Source of the DNA: Pseudomonas sp. UYIF39
GTDB taxonomy: Bacteria > Pseudomonadota > Gammaproteobacteria > Pseudomonadales > Pseudomonadaceae
NCBI RefSeq assembly: GCF_029963765.1
Contig: NZ_JALBYU010000012.1
Span: forward strand, 62,001 to 126,000
DNA: 64,000 nt
Reading direction: 5' to 3'
Part shown: one piece after another, positions 40,962 to 49,578 of the stretch
Layout: every line of letters begins with the position of its first letter
Position numbering within the stretch: the stretch's first letter is position 1
Translations under genes and position numbers: made by a program
Notes under the pieces: model-generated
The model's input: the letters and a program-made list of their open reading frames with translations, nothing else
Database searches by the model: none
Told to the model about the DNA's origin: nothing

Positions 40962-42095
40962 TCACTTCTGTTTTTCCAGTTGGTGGTATTTACCGTCCTT
41001 GTCCCACTGGTAAACCACGTAGTCGGAGACTTTCAGGTCACCCTTGCTGTCCCAGGTCTTTTCGCCCATGACGGTTTTGACCGGGTTTTTCTTCAGCCAC
41101 TCGGCTGCTTTTTCGCCGCTGTTGGACTTGGCGCCGTTGAAAGCTGCAGCCAGGGCCTGGACCGACGCGTAGGCGTACAAGGTATAGCCTTCAGGCTCGG
41201 TGCCTTTTTTGCGGAACTCATCCACTACCGTCTTGCTGTCTGGCAACAGACGCGGGTCGGCGCCGAAAGTCATGTACACACCGTCAACGTTCTGCGGGCC
41301 ACCGGCGGTGGTCACCAGTTCGTCGGTCACGATGCCGTCATCGGACATGAACTTGATGTCTTTAAGGCCCTGTTCACGCAGTTGGCGAACCAGTGGACCG
41401 GCTTCCGGGTGCAAGCCACCGAAGTAGACCACGTCGGCACCGGCCGCACGGATCTTGGTCACCACGGCGCTGAAGTCTTTCTCGCCGCGGGTCAGGCCTT
41501 CGTACAGCACCGGCGTTACGCCGCGCTTGACCAGTTGAGCCTTGGTGGCATCGGCCAGGCCTTGGCCGTAGGTGTCTTTGTCGTGCAGCACGGCAACTTT
41601 TTTGCCCTTGAGCACGTCGACGATGTAGTCGCCAGCGACGATGCCTTGCTGATCGTCACGACCGCACATACGGAACATGGCGCTCAGGCCGCGCTCGGTA
41701 ACCTGTGGGTTGGTAGAGCCTGGAGTGATTGCAATGATGCCCGCTTCGTCGTAGATCTCCGAAGCCGGGATAGTCGAGGAGGAACAGAAGTGACCGACTA
41801 CGCCAGCAACTTTCTGGTTGGTCAGGTCCTTGGCGACCGTCACAGCCTGCTTCGGTTCGCAGGCGTCATCGCCCTTGACCAGTACGATTTTTTCCCCGTT
41901 TACGCCGCCCGTTGCGTTGATTGCATCGGCCGCAGCCTGTGCACCCTTCATGTACTGCTCGCCAAATGCTGCGTTGGCGCCTGTCATCGGCCCCGCCACA
42001 CCGATTTTCACATCAGCCTGTGCAAACGCTGAAACACCCAACGCAGTTGCCACTGCGAGGGCCAGAAAGCCTTTCTTGTAAAACGTCTGGGACAT
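40962..42095 (-). CDS. braC: Branched-chain amino acid binding protein BraC/LivK
   Basis: A 377-residue precursor with signal peptide MSQTFYKKGFLALAVATALG, cleaved near AFAQA. The mature protein starts DVKIGVAGPMTGANAAFGEQ and has the LIVAT-protein disulfide cysteines in GDDACEPKQAV and the HFCSSSTIPASEIY ligand loop. It binds leucine, isoleucine, valine and usually alanine or threonine. The ATG at 42095 has GGAG nine bases upstream; the ATG five codons earlier lacks one. First gene after the sigma-54 promoter. Confidence 0.95.
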   Translation of the reverse strand: MSQTFYKKGFLALAVATALGVSAFAQADVKIGVAGPMTGANAAFGEQYMKGAQAAADAINATGGVNGEKIVLVKGDDACEPKQAVTVAKDLTNQKVAGVVGHFCSSSTIPASEIYDEAGIIAITPGSTNPQVTERGLSAMFRMCGRDDQQGIVAGDYIVDVLKGKKVAVLHDKDTYGQGLADATKAQLVKRGVTPVLYEGLTRGEKDFSAVVTKIRAAGADVVYFGGLHPEAGPLVRQLREQGLKDIKFMSDDGIVTDELVTTAGGPQNVDGVYMTFGADPRLLPDSKTVVDEFRKKGTEPEGYTLYAYASVQALAAAFNGAKSNSGEKAAEWLKKNPVKTVMGEKTWDSKGDLKVSDYVVYQWDKDGKYHQLEKQK

Positions 42096-42151
42096 GAGGT
42101 GGTGCTCCATGGGTTTTTTTTAGTTGGCACTGCGACTTCCTGAATGCTCAG

Positions 42152-42167
42152 AGCAAGGGCCGTGCCA
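42152..42167 (-). promoter_or_regulatory. Sigma-54 promoter of the braCDEFG operon
   Basis: On the minus strand TGGCACGGCCCTTGCT matches the RpoN consensus TGGCACG-N4-TTGCW at every position (GG at 42166-42165, GC at 42154-42153). The start would be near 42140, about 45 bases before braC. Confidence 0.85.
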
Positions 42168-42459
42168 TCGGTTTTTTATTCTGAAAAAAGTCGCTGCTTT
42201 ATTGTTATTTCGACTGTTTTGATCCCATTTTCATTGGGCGTGCAACCGTCTAAACCGCTGAAGGTGAAACCATTTATTTTTAAAGGCGCAACCCGAGCGC
42301 GCCATCATTGCAACCGCAGCGCCAAACGACGTGCAACCAGCCTGTAACAACGTGCGTCACCGAAGTGCACACTGCTGGTGCGGGACTGCTACAACCCGCA
42401 CCTTTTACAGGCTAGTCGCTGCGCGAAAAAGCGCCGCTTTCAGCAACAACTTTCAACAA
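42168..42459. other. Gene-free interval between the braC promoter and amaA
   Basis: About 290 bases without an ORF. The part next to the sigma-54 promoter is A/T-rich (runs such as TTTATTTTTAAAGG), as expected for an activator-binding and bending region. No clear NtrC palindrome was found. Confidence 0.5.
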
Positions 42460-43743
42460 TCAAATAACGATTCGCAGGCACTGGCCTGCGTGATACAGCG
42501 AGAATCCAGCCTCGTATAAACAGCTGCGCAACCCCACACCCGCCAATGGCTGCATGGGCGCAAAGGGAATCGGCAGCGCTTGAGGATTTCCGTTACACAG
42601 ATAATCGGCAAAGGCTTTGCCGACGACAGTGCCAGTAGTGACGCCCCGACCGTTGTAACCGGTGACTGCCACCAAACCGGGCGCCGGCTCGAACAAACGC
42701 ATCAAATGATCGGGAGTGAAGGCGATGCAACCGGTCCAGGTGCACTCCCATTCAACCGGTTTGAGATAAGGAAAATAGTGCTGCTGAACCCGGTCGGCCC
42801 AGGCTTTAAGGAACCAGGTCGGCTTCTGATTGCCATTACCGAGACTGCCGAGCAGCAGACGGCCGTCCTTATCGCGACGAACACTGCTGAGGACCTGGCG
42901 GGTGTCCCAGGAACCCTGGCCACCCGGGAGAATTTGCTGCGCAGCCTCTTCGGTCAGCGGGACCGACGCCACTTGATAGTAATAACCAGGGAAGAAGTTG
43001 CGCCGCAATTCCGTCCAGTCGCCTTCGGTGTAGGCGTTAGAGGCAATCACGACTTGCTCGGCAAGCACCGAACCCTGAGCGGTCTGTACCGACCAGCGCT
43101 GGCCCTGACGTTCGAGTCGGGTCACCGGGGAATGATCGAACAACTGGCCGCCGAGACCGGTGGCCGCTTTGGCCAGCCCCGTCGTGTAAGCCATTGGGTT
43201 GATCGTGCCGGCACGTCGATCGAGCAGCGCAGCGGCAATCTTTTTGGTACCCGTCGCTTGTTCGCAGGCTTGACCAGTCAGCAGTTCCACCGGCGCACCG
43301 CGACGTTTCCATTGTTCTTCACGACTGCGCAAGTCCGCTTCGCCACGCGCGTTGTGCGCCATGTGCAACGTGCCTTCACGGCGTAACTGGCAATCGATGT
43401 TGTACTTATCCACAAGGCTGAACACCAGGGACGGCGCTGCACCGAGCATGCGATTCAGCTGACTGCCGACCGCCTCGCCGAAACCGGCCTCGATCTCGTC
43501 CGGTGGAATCCACATCCCGGCATTGACCAGCCCGACGTTGCGCCCCGATCCGCCATGACCGGCGCGATGGGCTTCCAGTACACAGACGCTTTTGCCTTTT
43601 TCCAGCAGATGCACCGCCGCCGACAGACCGGTGAAACCGGCGCCGATGACGCAGACATCGACCTTTACTTCGCCCTTGAGCGCCGCGTTGTCAGGCCTTT
43701 GCGGCGTCAGTTTTTCCCACAGACACTCTTCGCGTAACGGCAT
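42460..43743 (-). CDS. amaA: L-pipecolate oxidase AmaA (FAD-dependent amine oxidoreductase)
   Basis: A 427-residue DAO-family flavoenzyme. The dinucleotide motif is DVCVIGAGFTGLSAAVHLLEKG (about residues 29-50), followed by LEAHRAGHGGSGRNVGLVNAGMW; near the C-terminus GLVAVTGYNGRGVTTGTVVGKAFADYL contacts FAD. Alone it could pass for gamma-glutamylputrescine oxidase (PuuB). The adjacent amaB and LysR regulator point to pipecolate oxidation in the D-lysine route, as in P. putida. The ATG at 43743 has GGAG upstream. Confidence 0.83.
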   Translation of the reverse strand: MPLREECLWEKLTPQRPDNAALKGEVKVDVCVIGAGFTGLSAAVHLLEKGKSVCVLEAHRAGHGGSGRNVGLVNAGMWIPPDEIEAGFGEAVGSQLNRMLGAAPSLVFSLVDKYNIDCQLRREGTLHMAHNARGEADLRSREEQWKRRGAPVELLTGQACEQATGTKKIAAALLDRRAGTINPMAYTTGLAKAATGLGGQLFDHSPVTRLERQGQRWSVQTAQGSVLAEQVVIASNAYTEGDWTELRRNFFPGYYYQVASVPLTEEAAQQILPGGQGSWDTRQVLSSVRRDKDGRLLLGSLGNGNQKPTWFLKAWADRVQQHYFPYLKPVEWECTWTGCIAFTPDHLMRLFEPAPGLVAVTGYNGRGVTTGTVVGKAFADYLCNGNPQALPIPFAPMQPLAGVGLRSCLYEAGFSLYHAGQCLRIVI

Positions 43744-43783
43744 TGCCAGACTCCAACAGAAACCTAACCAACACACCATTCAT

Positions 43784-43811
43784 TGTGGGAGCGAGCTTGC
43801 TCGCTCCCACA
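43784..43811. repeat. Compact REP palindrome between amaB and amaA
   Basis: TGTGGGAGCGAG-CTTG-CTCGCTCCCACA: perfect 12-base arms with a 4-base loop. It could separate the amaB and amaA messages. Confidence 0.9.
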
Positions 43812-43836
43812 GGGGGATCACCGTTCGACTCGAAAT

Positions 43837-45327
43837 TTAGTCGAAGGTAATCCCTTGAGCCAGCGGCAACTCCAGCGAATAGTTCACGGTGTTGGTCTGA
43901 CGGCGCATGTAGCCGCGCCATGCATCGGAACCGGATTCACGACCGCCACCCGTTTCTTTCTCACCGCCAAACGCCCCGCCGATTTCCGCGCCGCTCGGGC
44001 CGATGTTGACGTTGGCGATGCCGCAGTCACTGCCCACCGCCGACATGAACTGCTCGGCTTCACGTACGTCAGTGGTGAAGATGCACGAGGACAGGCCTTG
44101 TGGCACGGCGTTGTTCAGGCGCAGGGCTTCGTCGAAATCCTTGTAACCGACCACGTACAGAATCGGCGCGAAGGTTTCATGGCAAACCACATCGCTCTGC
44201 TCCGGCATTTCAACAATGGCCGGCGAGACGTAATAAGCGTTAGGGAATTTATCTTCCAGTTGGCGCTTGCCGCCGAACACCCGGCCGCCTTCGCTCAAGG
44301 CCTGCTCAAGCGCGTCCTGCATGTTTTCGAAACTGTGCTTGTCGATCAGCGGACCGATCAGGTTGCCTTCCAGTGGATTGCCAATGCGCACTTTGGAGTA
44401 AGCGGCTTTCAGACGGGTGACGATTTCTTCTTTCACCGATTCGTGGGCAATCAGGCGACGCAGGGTGGTGCAACGCTGACCGGCAGTGCCGACGGCGCTG
44501 AACAGGATGGCTCGTACGGCCATGTCCAGGTCGGCGCTTGGGCCGAGGATCATTGCGTTGTTACCGCCCAGCTCCAGAATGCTGCGAGCGAAACGTGCGG
44601 CGATTTTCGGTGCTACTTCGCGGCCCATGCGGGTGCTGCCGGTGGCGCTGATCAGCGCGACACGCGGGTCATCGACCAAGGCTTCGCCGGCATCGCGACC
44701 GCCAATGATGACTTGGCTCAGGTGCGGTGGCGCGTCGCTGAAGTTCTTCAGTACGCGGTCGAACAGCGCCTGGCAGGCCAGGGCCGTCAGCGGGGTTTTC
44801 TCCGATGGCTTCCAGATCACCGGGTTGCCGCAGACCAATGCCAGCGCGGTGTTCCAGGCCCAGACCGCAACCGGGAAGTTGAACGCGCTGATGACGCCAA
44901 CGACGCCCAGCGGGTGCCAGGTTTCGCGCATGTGGTGGCCAGGACGCTCGGAAGCGATGGTCAAACCGTACAACTGACGGGACAGGCCGACGGCGAAATC
45001 GCAGATGTCGATCATTTCCTGAACTTCACCCAGGCCTTCCTGAGTGATCTTGCCGGCTTCCCAGGACACCAGCTCGCCAAGGTCGGCCTTGTATTCACGC
45101 AGAATATCGCCCAACTGGCGGACCAGTTCGCCACGGCGCGGAGCCGGGACCTTGCGCCAGAGTTCGAACGCATGATCTGCACGACTGATGTGCTGCTCGA
45201 CTTCAGCGGCGCCTTCCCAGTTCACGGCGGCGATCTGGCTGCCATCGATCGGCGAATGCACCGGCACTTTGCCGTTCTGGTACAGGGCCGGGTTAACACC
45301 AAGACGATCAAGCAATGCGGCAACCAT
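43837..45327 (-). CDS. amaB: Piperideine-6-carboxylate dehydrogenase AmaB (ALDH7 family)
   Basis: A 496-residue aldehyde dehydrogenase of the ALDH7/antiquitin group. Catalytic residues are Cys286 (GTAGQRCTTLRR) and Glu252 (LELGGNNAMI), and the NAD-binding region ISATGSTRMGREVAP is present. ALDH7 enzymes oxidise alpha-aminoadipate semialdehyde (in equilibrium with piperideine-6-carboxylate) to alpha-aminoadipate. It precedes amaA and is divergent from a LysR gene, the same arrangement as the ama locus of P. putida. Confidence 0.92.
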   Translation of the reverse strand: MVAALLDRLGVNPALYQNGKVPVHSPIDGSQIAAVNWEGAAEVEQHISRADHAFELWRKVPAPRRGELVRQLGDILREYKADLGELVSWEAGKITQEGLGEVQEMIDICDFAVGLSRQLYGLTIASERPGHHMRETWHPLGVVGVISAFNFPVAVWAWNTALALVCGNPVIWKPSEKTPLTALACQALFDRVLKNFSDAPPHLSQVIIGGRDAGEALVDDPRVALISATGSTRMGREVAPKIAARFARSILELGGNNAMILGPSADLDMAVRAILFSAVGTAGQRCTTLRRLIAHESVKEEIVTRLKAAYSKVRIGNPLEGNLIGPLIDKHSFENMQDALEQALSEGGRVFGGKRQLEDKFPNAYYVSPAIVEMPEQSDVVCHETFAPILYVVGYKDFDEALRLNNAVPQGLSSCIFTTDVREAEQFMSAVGSDCGIANVNIGPSGAEIGGAFGGEKETGGGRESGSDAWRGYMRRQTNTVNYSLELPLAQGITFD

Positions 45328-45361
45328 GGGTCACTCCTCAAGCGAAAAACAGAAAACGTGC

Positions 45362-45379
45362 AGCCGGATTAATTCGGCT
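45362..45379. promoter_or_regulatory. Candidate operator in the amaB-amaR intergenic region
   Basis: AGCCGGATTAATTCGGCT is an inverted repeat with AGCCG/CGGCT arms and an ATTAAT centre (one mismatched pair). It lies 35 bases upstream of amaB and 123 upstream of the LysR gene, a plausible AmaR site. Confidence 0.45.
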
Positions 45380-45501
45380 CGTGAGGCCTGTAGTTTTAGC
45401 GCTCCCGACGTTACCCAACAAACGACCTTTAAGAGAGATATCATTCCGTTTATTCATGCTGCGAATTGCTGGTAAGAAAGAAACAAGAAAAAGGACAACC
45501 C

Positions 45502-46413
45502 ATGCTGAATAAACGCTACTTGCCGTCGATCACCGCGCTGCAGTGCTTTGAGGCCGTGACCCGGCATTTGAACTTCACCCGGGCGGCTGAAGAACTGAAC
45601 CTGACCCAGAGCGCGGTCAGTAAACAGGTCGCGCAACTGGAAGAATTGCTGCAGCACCTGTTGTTCCGCCGGGTGCGCCGACGCCTGCAAATGACCCCGG
45701 CCGGTGACTTGTACCTGGTGGAGGTACGAAAAATCCTCACGCAGGTCGAGATGTCGACCCACTACCTGCGCTCCTACGGCGGTGAAACCGAAGTCCTGCG
45801 CGTCTCGACGCCTCCGACCTTCGGCGCGCGCTGGCTAGTGCCACGCTTGAAGGGGTGGCGCCTGCGCCATCCCTCGATCCATCTGGACCTGTGCAGCGAG
45901 CAGGAAGCCGACGATCTGCTGCAAGGTCGCAGCGACCTGGCGTTCTACTTCGGCCAGGGCTCACGCCCCGGCACTGAATGCCTGAAGCTGTTCGGCGAAG
46001 AGCTGGTGCCGGTCTGCGCACCGGGCAGCCTGCCGGACACGCCGGTCACCGATCCTACGCAACTCACCGACCTGGTCCTGCTGCAAAACGCCTCCCGGCC
46101 CCAGGCCTGGCACGACTGGTTCGACAGTCAGGGCTACCACACCGAACACAGCTACCACGGCCCGCGTTTCGAAACCTTTTATATGTGCATCCGCGCAGCC
46201 CAGGTCGGCTGCGGTGTGGCGCTGTTGCCGCGGTTTCTGGTGGAAGAGGAATTGGCCGACGGCAAACTGGTCATACCCTGGCAGCATGCGCAGCCCAGCA
46301 CCGATGCCTATTACCTGGCGTATCCGGAGCATTCGGCGGAAGTGCCGAAGGTGCGGGATTTTGTGAAGTGGATGTTGGAGCAGATCGACAGCCCGGATGC
46401 GCCGCAGAATTGA
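45502..46413 (+). CDS. amaR: LysR-family regulator of the ama genes
   Basis: A 303-residue LTTR. The helix-turn-helix lies in FTRAAEELNLTQSAVSKQVAQLEELLQHLLFRR (about residues 24-56), followed by an effector domain (TPPTFGARWLVPRLKGWRLRHP). An AAGGA site precedes the ATG at 45502. It is divergent from amaB, and P. putida has an equivalent activator, AmaR; the name follows that synteny. Confidence 0.83.
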   Translation: MLNKRYLPSITALQCFEAVTRHLNFTRAAEELNLTQSAVSKQVAQLEELLQHLLFRRVRRRLQMTPAGDLYLVEVRKILTQVEMSTHYLRSYGGETEVLRVSTPPTFGARWLVPRLKGWRLRHPSIHLDLCSEQEADDLLQGRSDLAFYFGQGSRPGTECLKLFGEELVPVCAPGSLPDTPVTDPTQLTDLVLLQNASRPQAWHDWFDSQGYHTEHSYHGPRFETFYMCIRAAQVGCGVALLPRFLVEEELADGKLVIPWQHAQPSTDAYYLAYPEHSAEVPKVRDFVKWMLEQIDSPDAPQN

Positions 46414-46429
46414 GACCTGACACAACACC

Positions 46430-46456
46430 TGTGGCGAGGGGGCTTGCCCCCATTGG
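46430..46456. repeat. Solitary half of the GGGGGCTTGCCCCC repeat
   Basis: TGTGGCGAGGGGGCTTGCCC matches the left arm of the 24503 element, but no inverted partner follows. It sits at the edge of the accessory insert, so the second arm may have been replaced. Confidence 0.7.
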
Positions 46457-46463
46457 GTCGACC

Positions 46464-46499
46464 CTATGAGCCAACAACCCGGGTTGTCAGGCTCATAGT
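46464..46499. other. Long imperfect hairpin at the 3' end of the HTH gene
   Basis: CTATGAGCC and GGCTCATAG enclose ACAACCCGGGTTGT, giving an almost continuous stem centred on CCCGGG. It starts five bases after the end of the minus-strand regulator gene. There is no T-run, so it is a weak terminator candidate or an mRNA 3' structure. Confidence 0.6.
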
Positions 46500-46503
46500 G
46501 GCG

Positions 46504-47313
46504 TCACGCAATACCAAAGAGGCCCTCGACGATTTTGGTTTGAGCGAGGCGTCCGCGCAGGTCCTCATCGATGGAGGGATCATCCATTCTGTACAGCCGC
46601 ACCTTGCGATACGCATTGACTCGATTGATCTCTCGCCCCAAATACTCCCAAACCACCCGCGAACATGCCGGAGTGCGATGGTCGGCCGCTGAAACACCCA
46701 TCTTCAAGCCATTGAGTCGAATAATCCGGCTTTTGTAGTTTGGAATAAGAATGGTCTGACTGATCTCGTTGGACGTCAGCGACTCATAGTCGAGCAGGAA
46801 CAAGCGATCCTGTAGATAGTAGGCAACCCCAACGTATCGATATCGCTCAAATGTCCCCTCTGCCCCACCAATCTGTATCCGCTCATTTCGTTCATACACG
46901 AAATGTTGGCCCTCCTCCCTTATGTGCACCAATGAACACAGAATGCAACCTGGCTCTGTCATCGCGTAGTAGTACTCGTAGTAATAACCACAATAAGCCT
47001 TGAGCTGCGACGAAGACTGTCTGCGCAGGTGATCAAGCATGCGCTGAGGCGCTGCCATCTCGTCCGAGGGTTTGATTTTCTTGGATTTAACGCCAATGAG
47101 CGTGATGAATTGCTCCGTCGGCAAATACATCTCGTACTCTTCAACCCCAAAAAAATCACAGATCCGTTTAAGGTTAAACGGTGTCGGAAGACTATTCCCA
47201 CTCAAGTACTTATTAAACTGCCCTCGATTAATACGAAGTCTCCTACAAACCTCCGCGATAGATCGGTAGTGGCTGCATAGCTGTCTTAAGTTATTCGGAA
47301 AAAATTCACGCAT
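46504..47313 (-). CDS. XRE-like HTH regulator with an uncharacterised C-terminal domain
   Basis: A 269-residue protein. The first 60 residues hold a Cro/C1-type helix-turn-helix (IAEVCRRLRINRGQFNKYLSGNSLPTPFNLKRICDFFGV). The remaining 200 residues have no motif I recognise; they contain an aromatic-rich stretch GYYYEYYYAMTEPG and a conserved-looking tail (YRKVRLYRMDDPS). It is divergent from the symporter gene, so it probably senses an amino acid-related signal and controls it. Lower GC than neighbours suggests horizontal transfer. Confidence 0.8.
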   Translation of the reverse strand: MREFFPNNLRQLCSHYRSIAEVCRRLRINRGQFNKYLSGNSLPTPFNLKRICDFFGVEEYEMYLPTEQFITLIGVKSKKIKPSDEMAAPQRMLDHLRRQSSSQLKAYCGYYYEYYYAMTEPGCILCSLVHIREEGQHFVYERNERIQIGGAEGTFERYRYVGVAYYLQDRLFLLDYESLTSNEISQTILIPNYKSRIIRLNGLKMGVSAADHRTPACSRVVWEYLGREINRVNAYRKVRLYRMDDPSIDEDLRGRLAQTKIVEGLFGIA

Positions 47314-47423
47314 ATCAGCTCATCACAATAGTGCTAGAAGGCTCAAACATAGCAGCAACTCGCATCATTTTTAAGCAAGTCGCGAAATTGCACTCAGCGA
47401 TACGATAACCGGATATTACGAGC

Positions 47424-47440
47424 CTTGAGGCTTTCTCAAG
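47424..47440. promoter_or_regulatory. Candidate operator between the HTH gene and the symporter gene
   Basis: CTTGAG-GCTTT-CTCAAG: perfect 6-base arms with a 5-base spacer, 57 bases upstream of the symporter ATG in the divergent intergenic region. Confidence 0.45.
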
Positions 47441-47497
47441 ACAGCCAACAAAAGCCGAACAATTCGCCACTACTCTAAAAACAGCAGGGAGCACTCA

Positions 47498-48958
47498 ATG
47501 CTTGAAGTCATTAATGACTTTCTCTCCGGAAAAATCCTTATTCCATTGGTCCTCGGTTTGGGAGGCTACTTCACCATCCGATCAAGATTTGTCCAGTTCA
47601 GGTATTTTTTTCACATGCTATCGGTATTGCGCGGCAGTTGGCGCACAGGCAATCATCATCTGAGCTCGTTACAGGCGTTAACCCTCAGCCTCGCAGGTCG
47701 AGTCGGGACGGGCAACATCGTTGGTGTCGGCATCGCCGTGAGCATGGGCGGGCCAGGGGCCGTGTTCTGGATGTGGATGACCGCGCTCCTGGGCATGTCG
47801 AGCAGTTTTTTCGAATGCGCCCTTGGACAACTCTACAAACGCAGCGACGGAAACGGCCTTTATCGTGGTGGTCCATCCTGGTACATCCAGCATGGTCTGG
47901 GTAAACGATGGCTAGGGATAATTGCCGCCCTCCTGCTATTGGTGACCTTCGGTTTTGCAATCAATGGCCTGGAAGCTCATGCCGTATCGCACTCGCTTAA
48001 GGATGCTTTCGACATTTCGACCACTTGGTCGGGGTTGGCATTGTCGGTGATGCTGGCTGCTGTATTTGTAGGTGGGATCAAACGAATAGCAGCTGTCGCC
48101 GACCTGCTGGTACCGCTTAAAGTTCTCGCCTACATCGGGGTCACGCTCTATGTAATTGTCCTGCAATCGGAGCAGGTGCCCTCGATGTTAATGACTATCG
48201 TCAAGAGCGCTTTCGGCCTGGATCAAGCGTTCGGCGGACTACTTGGCACTGCAATAATCATGGGTGTGAGGCGCGGTGTATTTTCCAATGAAGCGGGCCT
48301 GGGCAGCGCCCCCAACGTTGCTTCGGTGGCCAAAGTCGAACATCCGATAAGCCAAGGCGTGGTGCAAGCACTGAGTGTTTTTATCGATACCTTCGTCATC
48401 TGCACCTGCACAGCATTGGTCATCCTGTTATCCGGTTTCTATACACCCGGTTTCGAAGGCGACGGCATTGCGCTTGCACAAAACTCGCTGGCAGCCATCG
48501 TTGGCGAGTGGGGTCGAATGTTTATTAGCGTGGCGCTGACATTATTTGTATTTACCGCAATGCTCTATAACTACTATTTGGGCGAAAACAGCTTGCGGTT
48601 CATGTTCGGTGAGCCCCGAAAAACCTTGCTCATCTACCGCGCACTGGTATTGGCGCTGGTGTTCTGGGGCTCGATTGAAGACCTTTCCACCGTACTCGCA
48701 TTTGCCGACATCACCATGACACTTCTTGCCTTCGTCAACCTTATAGCCATGGCCTTACTGTTTAACATTGGCATGCGCATCTTGAACGACTATGACGAGC
48801 AACGTCGCGCAGGAGTCAAGAATCCAGTGTTCGACTCCAGCAAGTTCAAGGATCTGGATCTCGATTTTAGGGCTTGGCCGGCGATAGAGAATGACCAGAA
48901 CACGTTAAAGCATCCTGCCCACCTTTCTCGTAACTGCACATATCCGCAATCGGCATAA
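47498..48958 (+). CDS. Alanine/glycine:cation symporter (AGCS family)
   Basis: A 486-residue membrane transporter with about eleven helices. AGCS hallmarks are LSLAGRVGTGNIVGVGIAVSMGGPGAVFWMW near residue 65 and GVRRGVFSNEAGLGSAPN near residue 255. It imports alanine or glycine with sodium or protons. The C-terminal 45 residues are hydrophilic. GGGAGCACTCA provides a strong ribosome-binding site. The gene is less GC-rich than the surroundings. Confidence 0.92.
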   Translation: MLEVINDFLSGKILIPLVLGLGGYFTIRSRFVQFRYFFHMLSVLRGSWRTGNHHLSSLQALTLSLAGRVGTGNIVGVGIAVSMGGPGAVFWMWMTALLGMSSSFFECALGQLYKRSDGNGLYRGGPSWYIQHGLGKRWLGIIAALLLLVTFGFAINGLEAHAVSHSLKDAFDISTTWSGLALSVMLAAVFVGGIKRIAAVADLLVPLKVLAYIGVTLYVIVLQSEQVPSMLMTIVKSAFGLDQAFGGLLGTAIIMGVRRGVFSNEAGLGSAPNVASVAKVEHPISQGVVQALSVFIDTFVICTCTALVILLSGFYTPGFEGDGIALAQNSLAAIVGEWGRMFISVALTLFVFTAMLYNYYLGENSLRFMFGEPRKTLLIYRALVLALVFWGSIEDLSTVLAFADITMTLLAFVNLIAMALLFNIGMRILNDYDEQRRAGVKNPVFDSSKFKDLDLDFRAWPAIENDQNTLKHPAHLSRNCTYPQSA

Positions 48959-48971
48959 ATGAAAAAAACTC

Positions 48972-49001
48972 TGAGCCATTGCGAACCCGCAACGGCTCAG
49001 C
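48972..49001 (+). terminator. Hairpin after the symporter gene
   Basis: CTGAGCCATTGCG and CGCAACGGCTCAG form a 13-base stem with one mismatch, 14 bases after the stop. In the plus direction no T-run follows; on the minus strand it is followed by TTTTTTT, so it works best against leftward transcription. Confidence 0.6.
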
Positions 49002-49088
49002 AGCGAAACTTAGCAACAATTATTGGCTATCTACAAACAATAGATCTCACTATTCAAACACGATTAAAAACTCTTAAGGAGATTGTTA

Positions 49089-49346
49089 ATGAATCGTTAT
49101 CGCCCTCTTAAATCCAACACTTCCGAAGTTCCGGTGCTTTGTATAGATACACACATAACCCCAAATCACCTCTTTGAAAATGCCTGCTTCAGGATTCGAA
49201 CCGCCACCAGTCTTTTAGAAACACTCACATCAGTAACCATAAAGCATACCGCTGACATTGATCTATACCGGCTAATACTTCCGGCTTATGTATTACTGCA
49301 GGATGGTGTCGACACACTGGAACAAATCACCTTAAAGGCGGAGTGA
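49089..49346 (+). CDS. Small hypothetical protein, 85 residues
   Basis: Starts MNRYRPLKSNTSEVPVLCID with an AAGGAGA ribosome-binding site. It is mostly helical (HLFENACFRIRTATSLLETL). It vaguely recalls small Pseudomonas-specific proteins of the DUF3077/DUF6124 kind, but I cannot confirm a family. The next small gene begins four bases after its stop. Confidence 0.6.
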   Translation: MNRYRPLKSNTSEVPVLCIDTHITPNHLFENACFRIRTATSLLETLTSVTIKHTADIDLYRLILPAYVLLQDGVDTLEQITLKAE

Positions 49347-49350
49347 GATC

Positions 49351-49578
49351 ATGGATACCCCTGCAACTAATGAAATGCTTAAGGCTGCAATGAGAAAAGC
49401 AATTGAAACCGGCCTTATCCCTAGTTACTCGCACCTTGATGGGTATTTAAGAAGCTGGGAAAGCCTTGCGTTGGTCGTCCAAGCCGCGGTTGACGCTACC
49501 CCGATAGTTGAGCCCCCTCCGAATTGTTCAAACAAGTGCTGTCGAGGGCTGCCACTCTCCAATTTTTGTTCCAAGTGA
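49351..49578 (+). CDS. Small hypothetical protein, 75 residues
   Basis: MDTPATNEMLKAAMRKAIET, then a helical segment SYSHLDGYLRSWESLALVVQ and a cysteine-containing tail (NCSNKCCRGLPLSNFCSK). GGCGGAGTGAGATC supplies the ribosome-binding site. It forms a tight pair with the preceding ORF. Function unknown. The four cysteines in the last 20 residues could bind metal. Confidence 0.55.
   Translation: MDTPATNEMLKAAMRKAIETGLIPSYSHLDGYLRSWESLALVVQAAVDATPIVEPPPNCSNKCCRGLPLSNFCSK

Noticed and set aside
43405..43413. DnaA-box-like TTATCCACA in the amaA gene
   Set aside because: It is a single match inside coding sequence (the LVDKYN codons) without neighbouring boxes; chance or codon use explains it.
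42460..43743. Gamma-glutamylputrescine oxidase (PuuB)
   Set aside because: Sequence similarity alone would allow it, but the ALDH7 gene and the divergent LysR regulator point to the pipecolate pathway, and no puuA, puuC or puuD genes are nearby.
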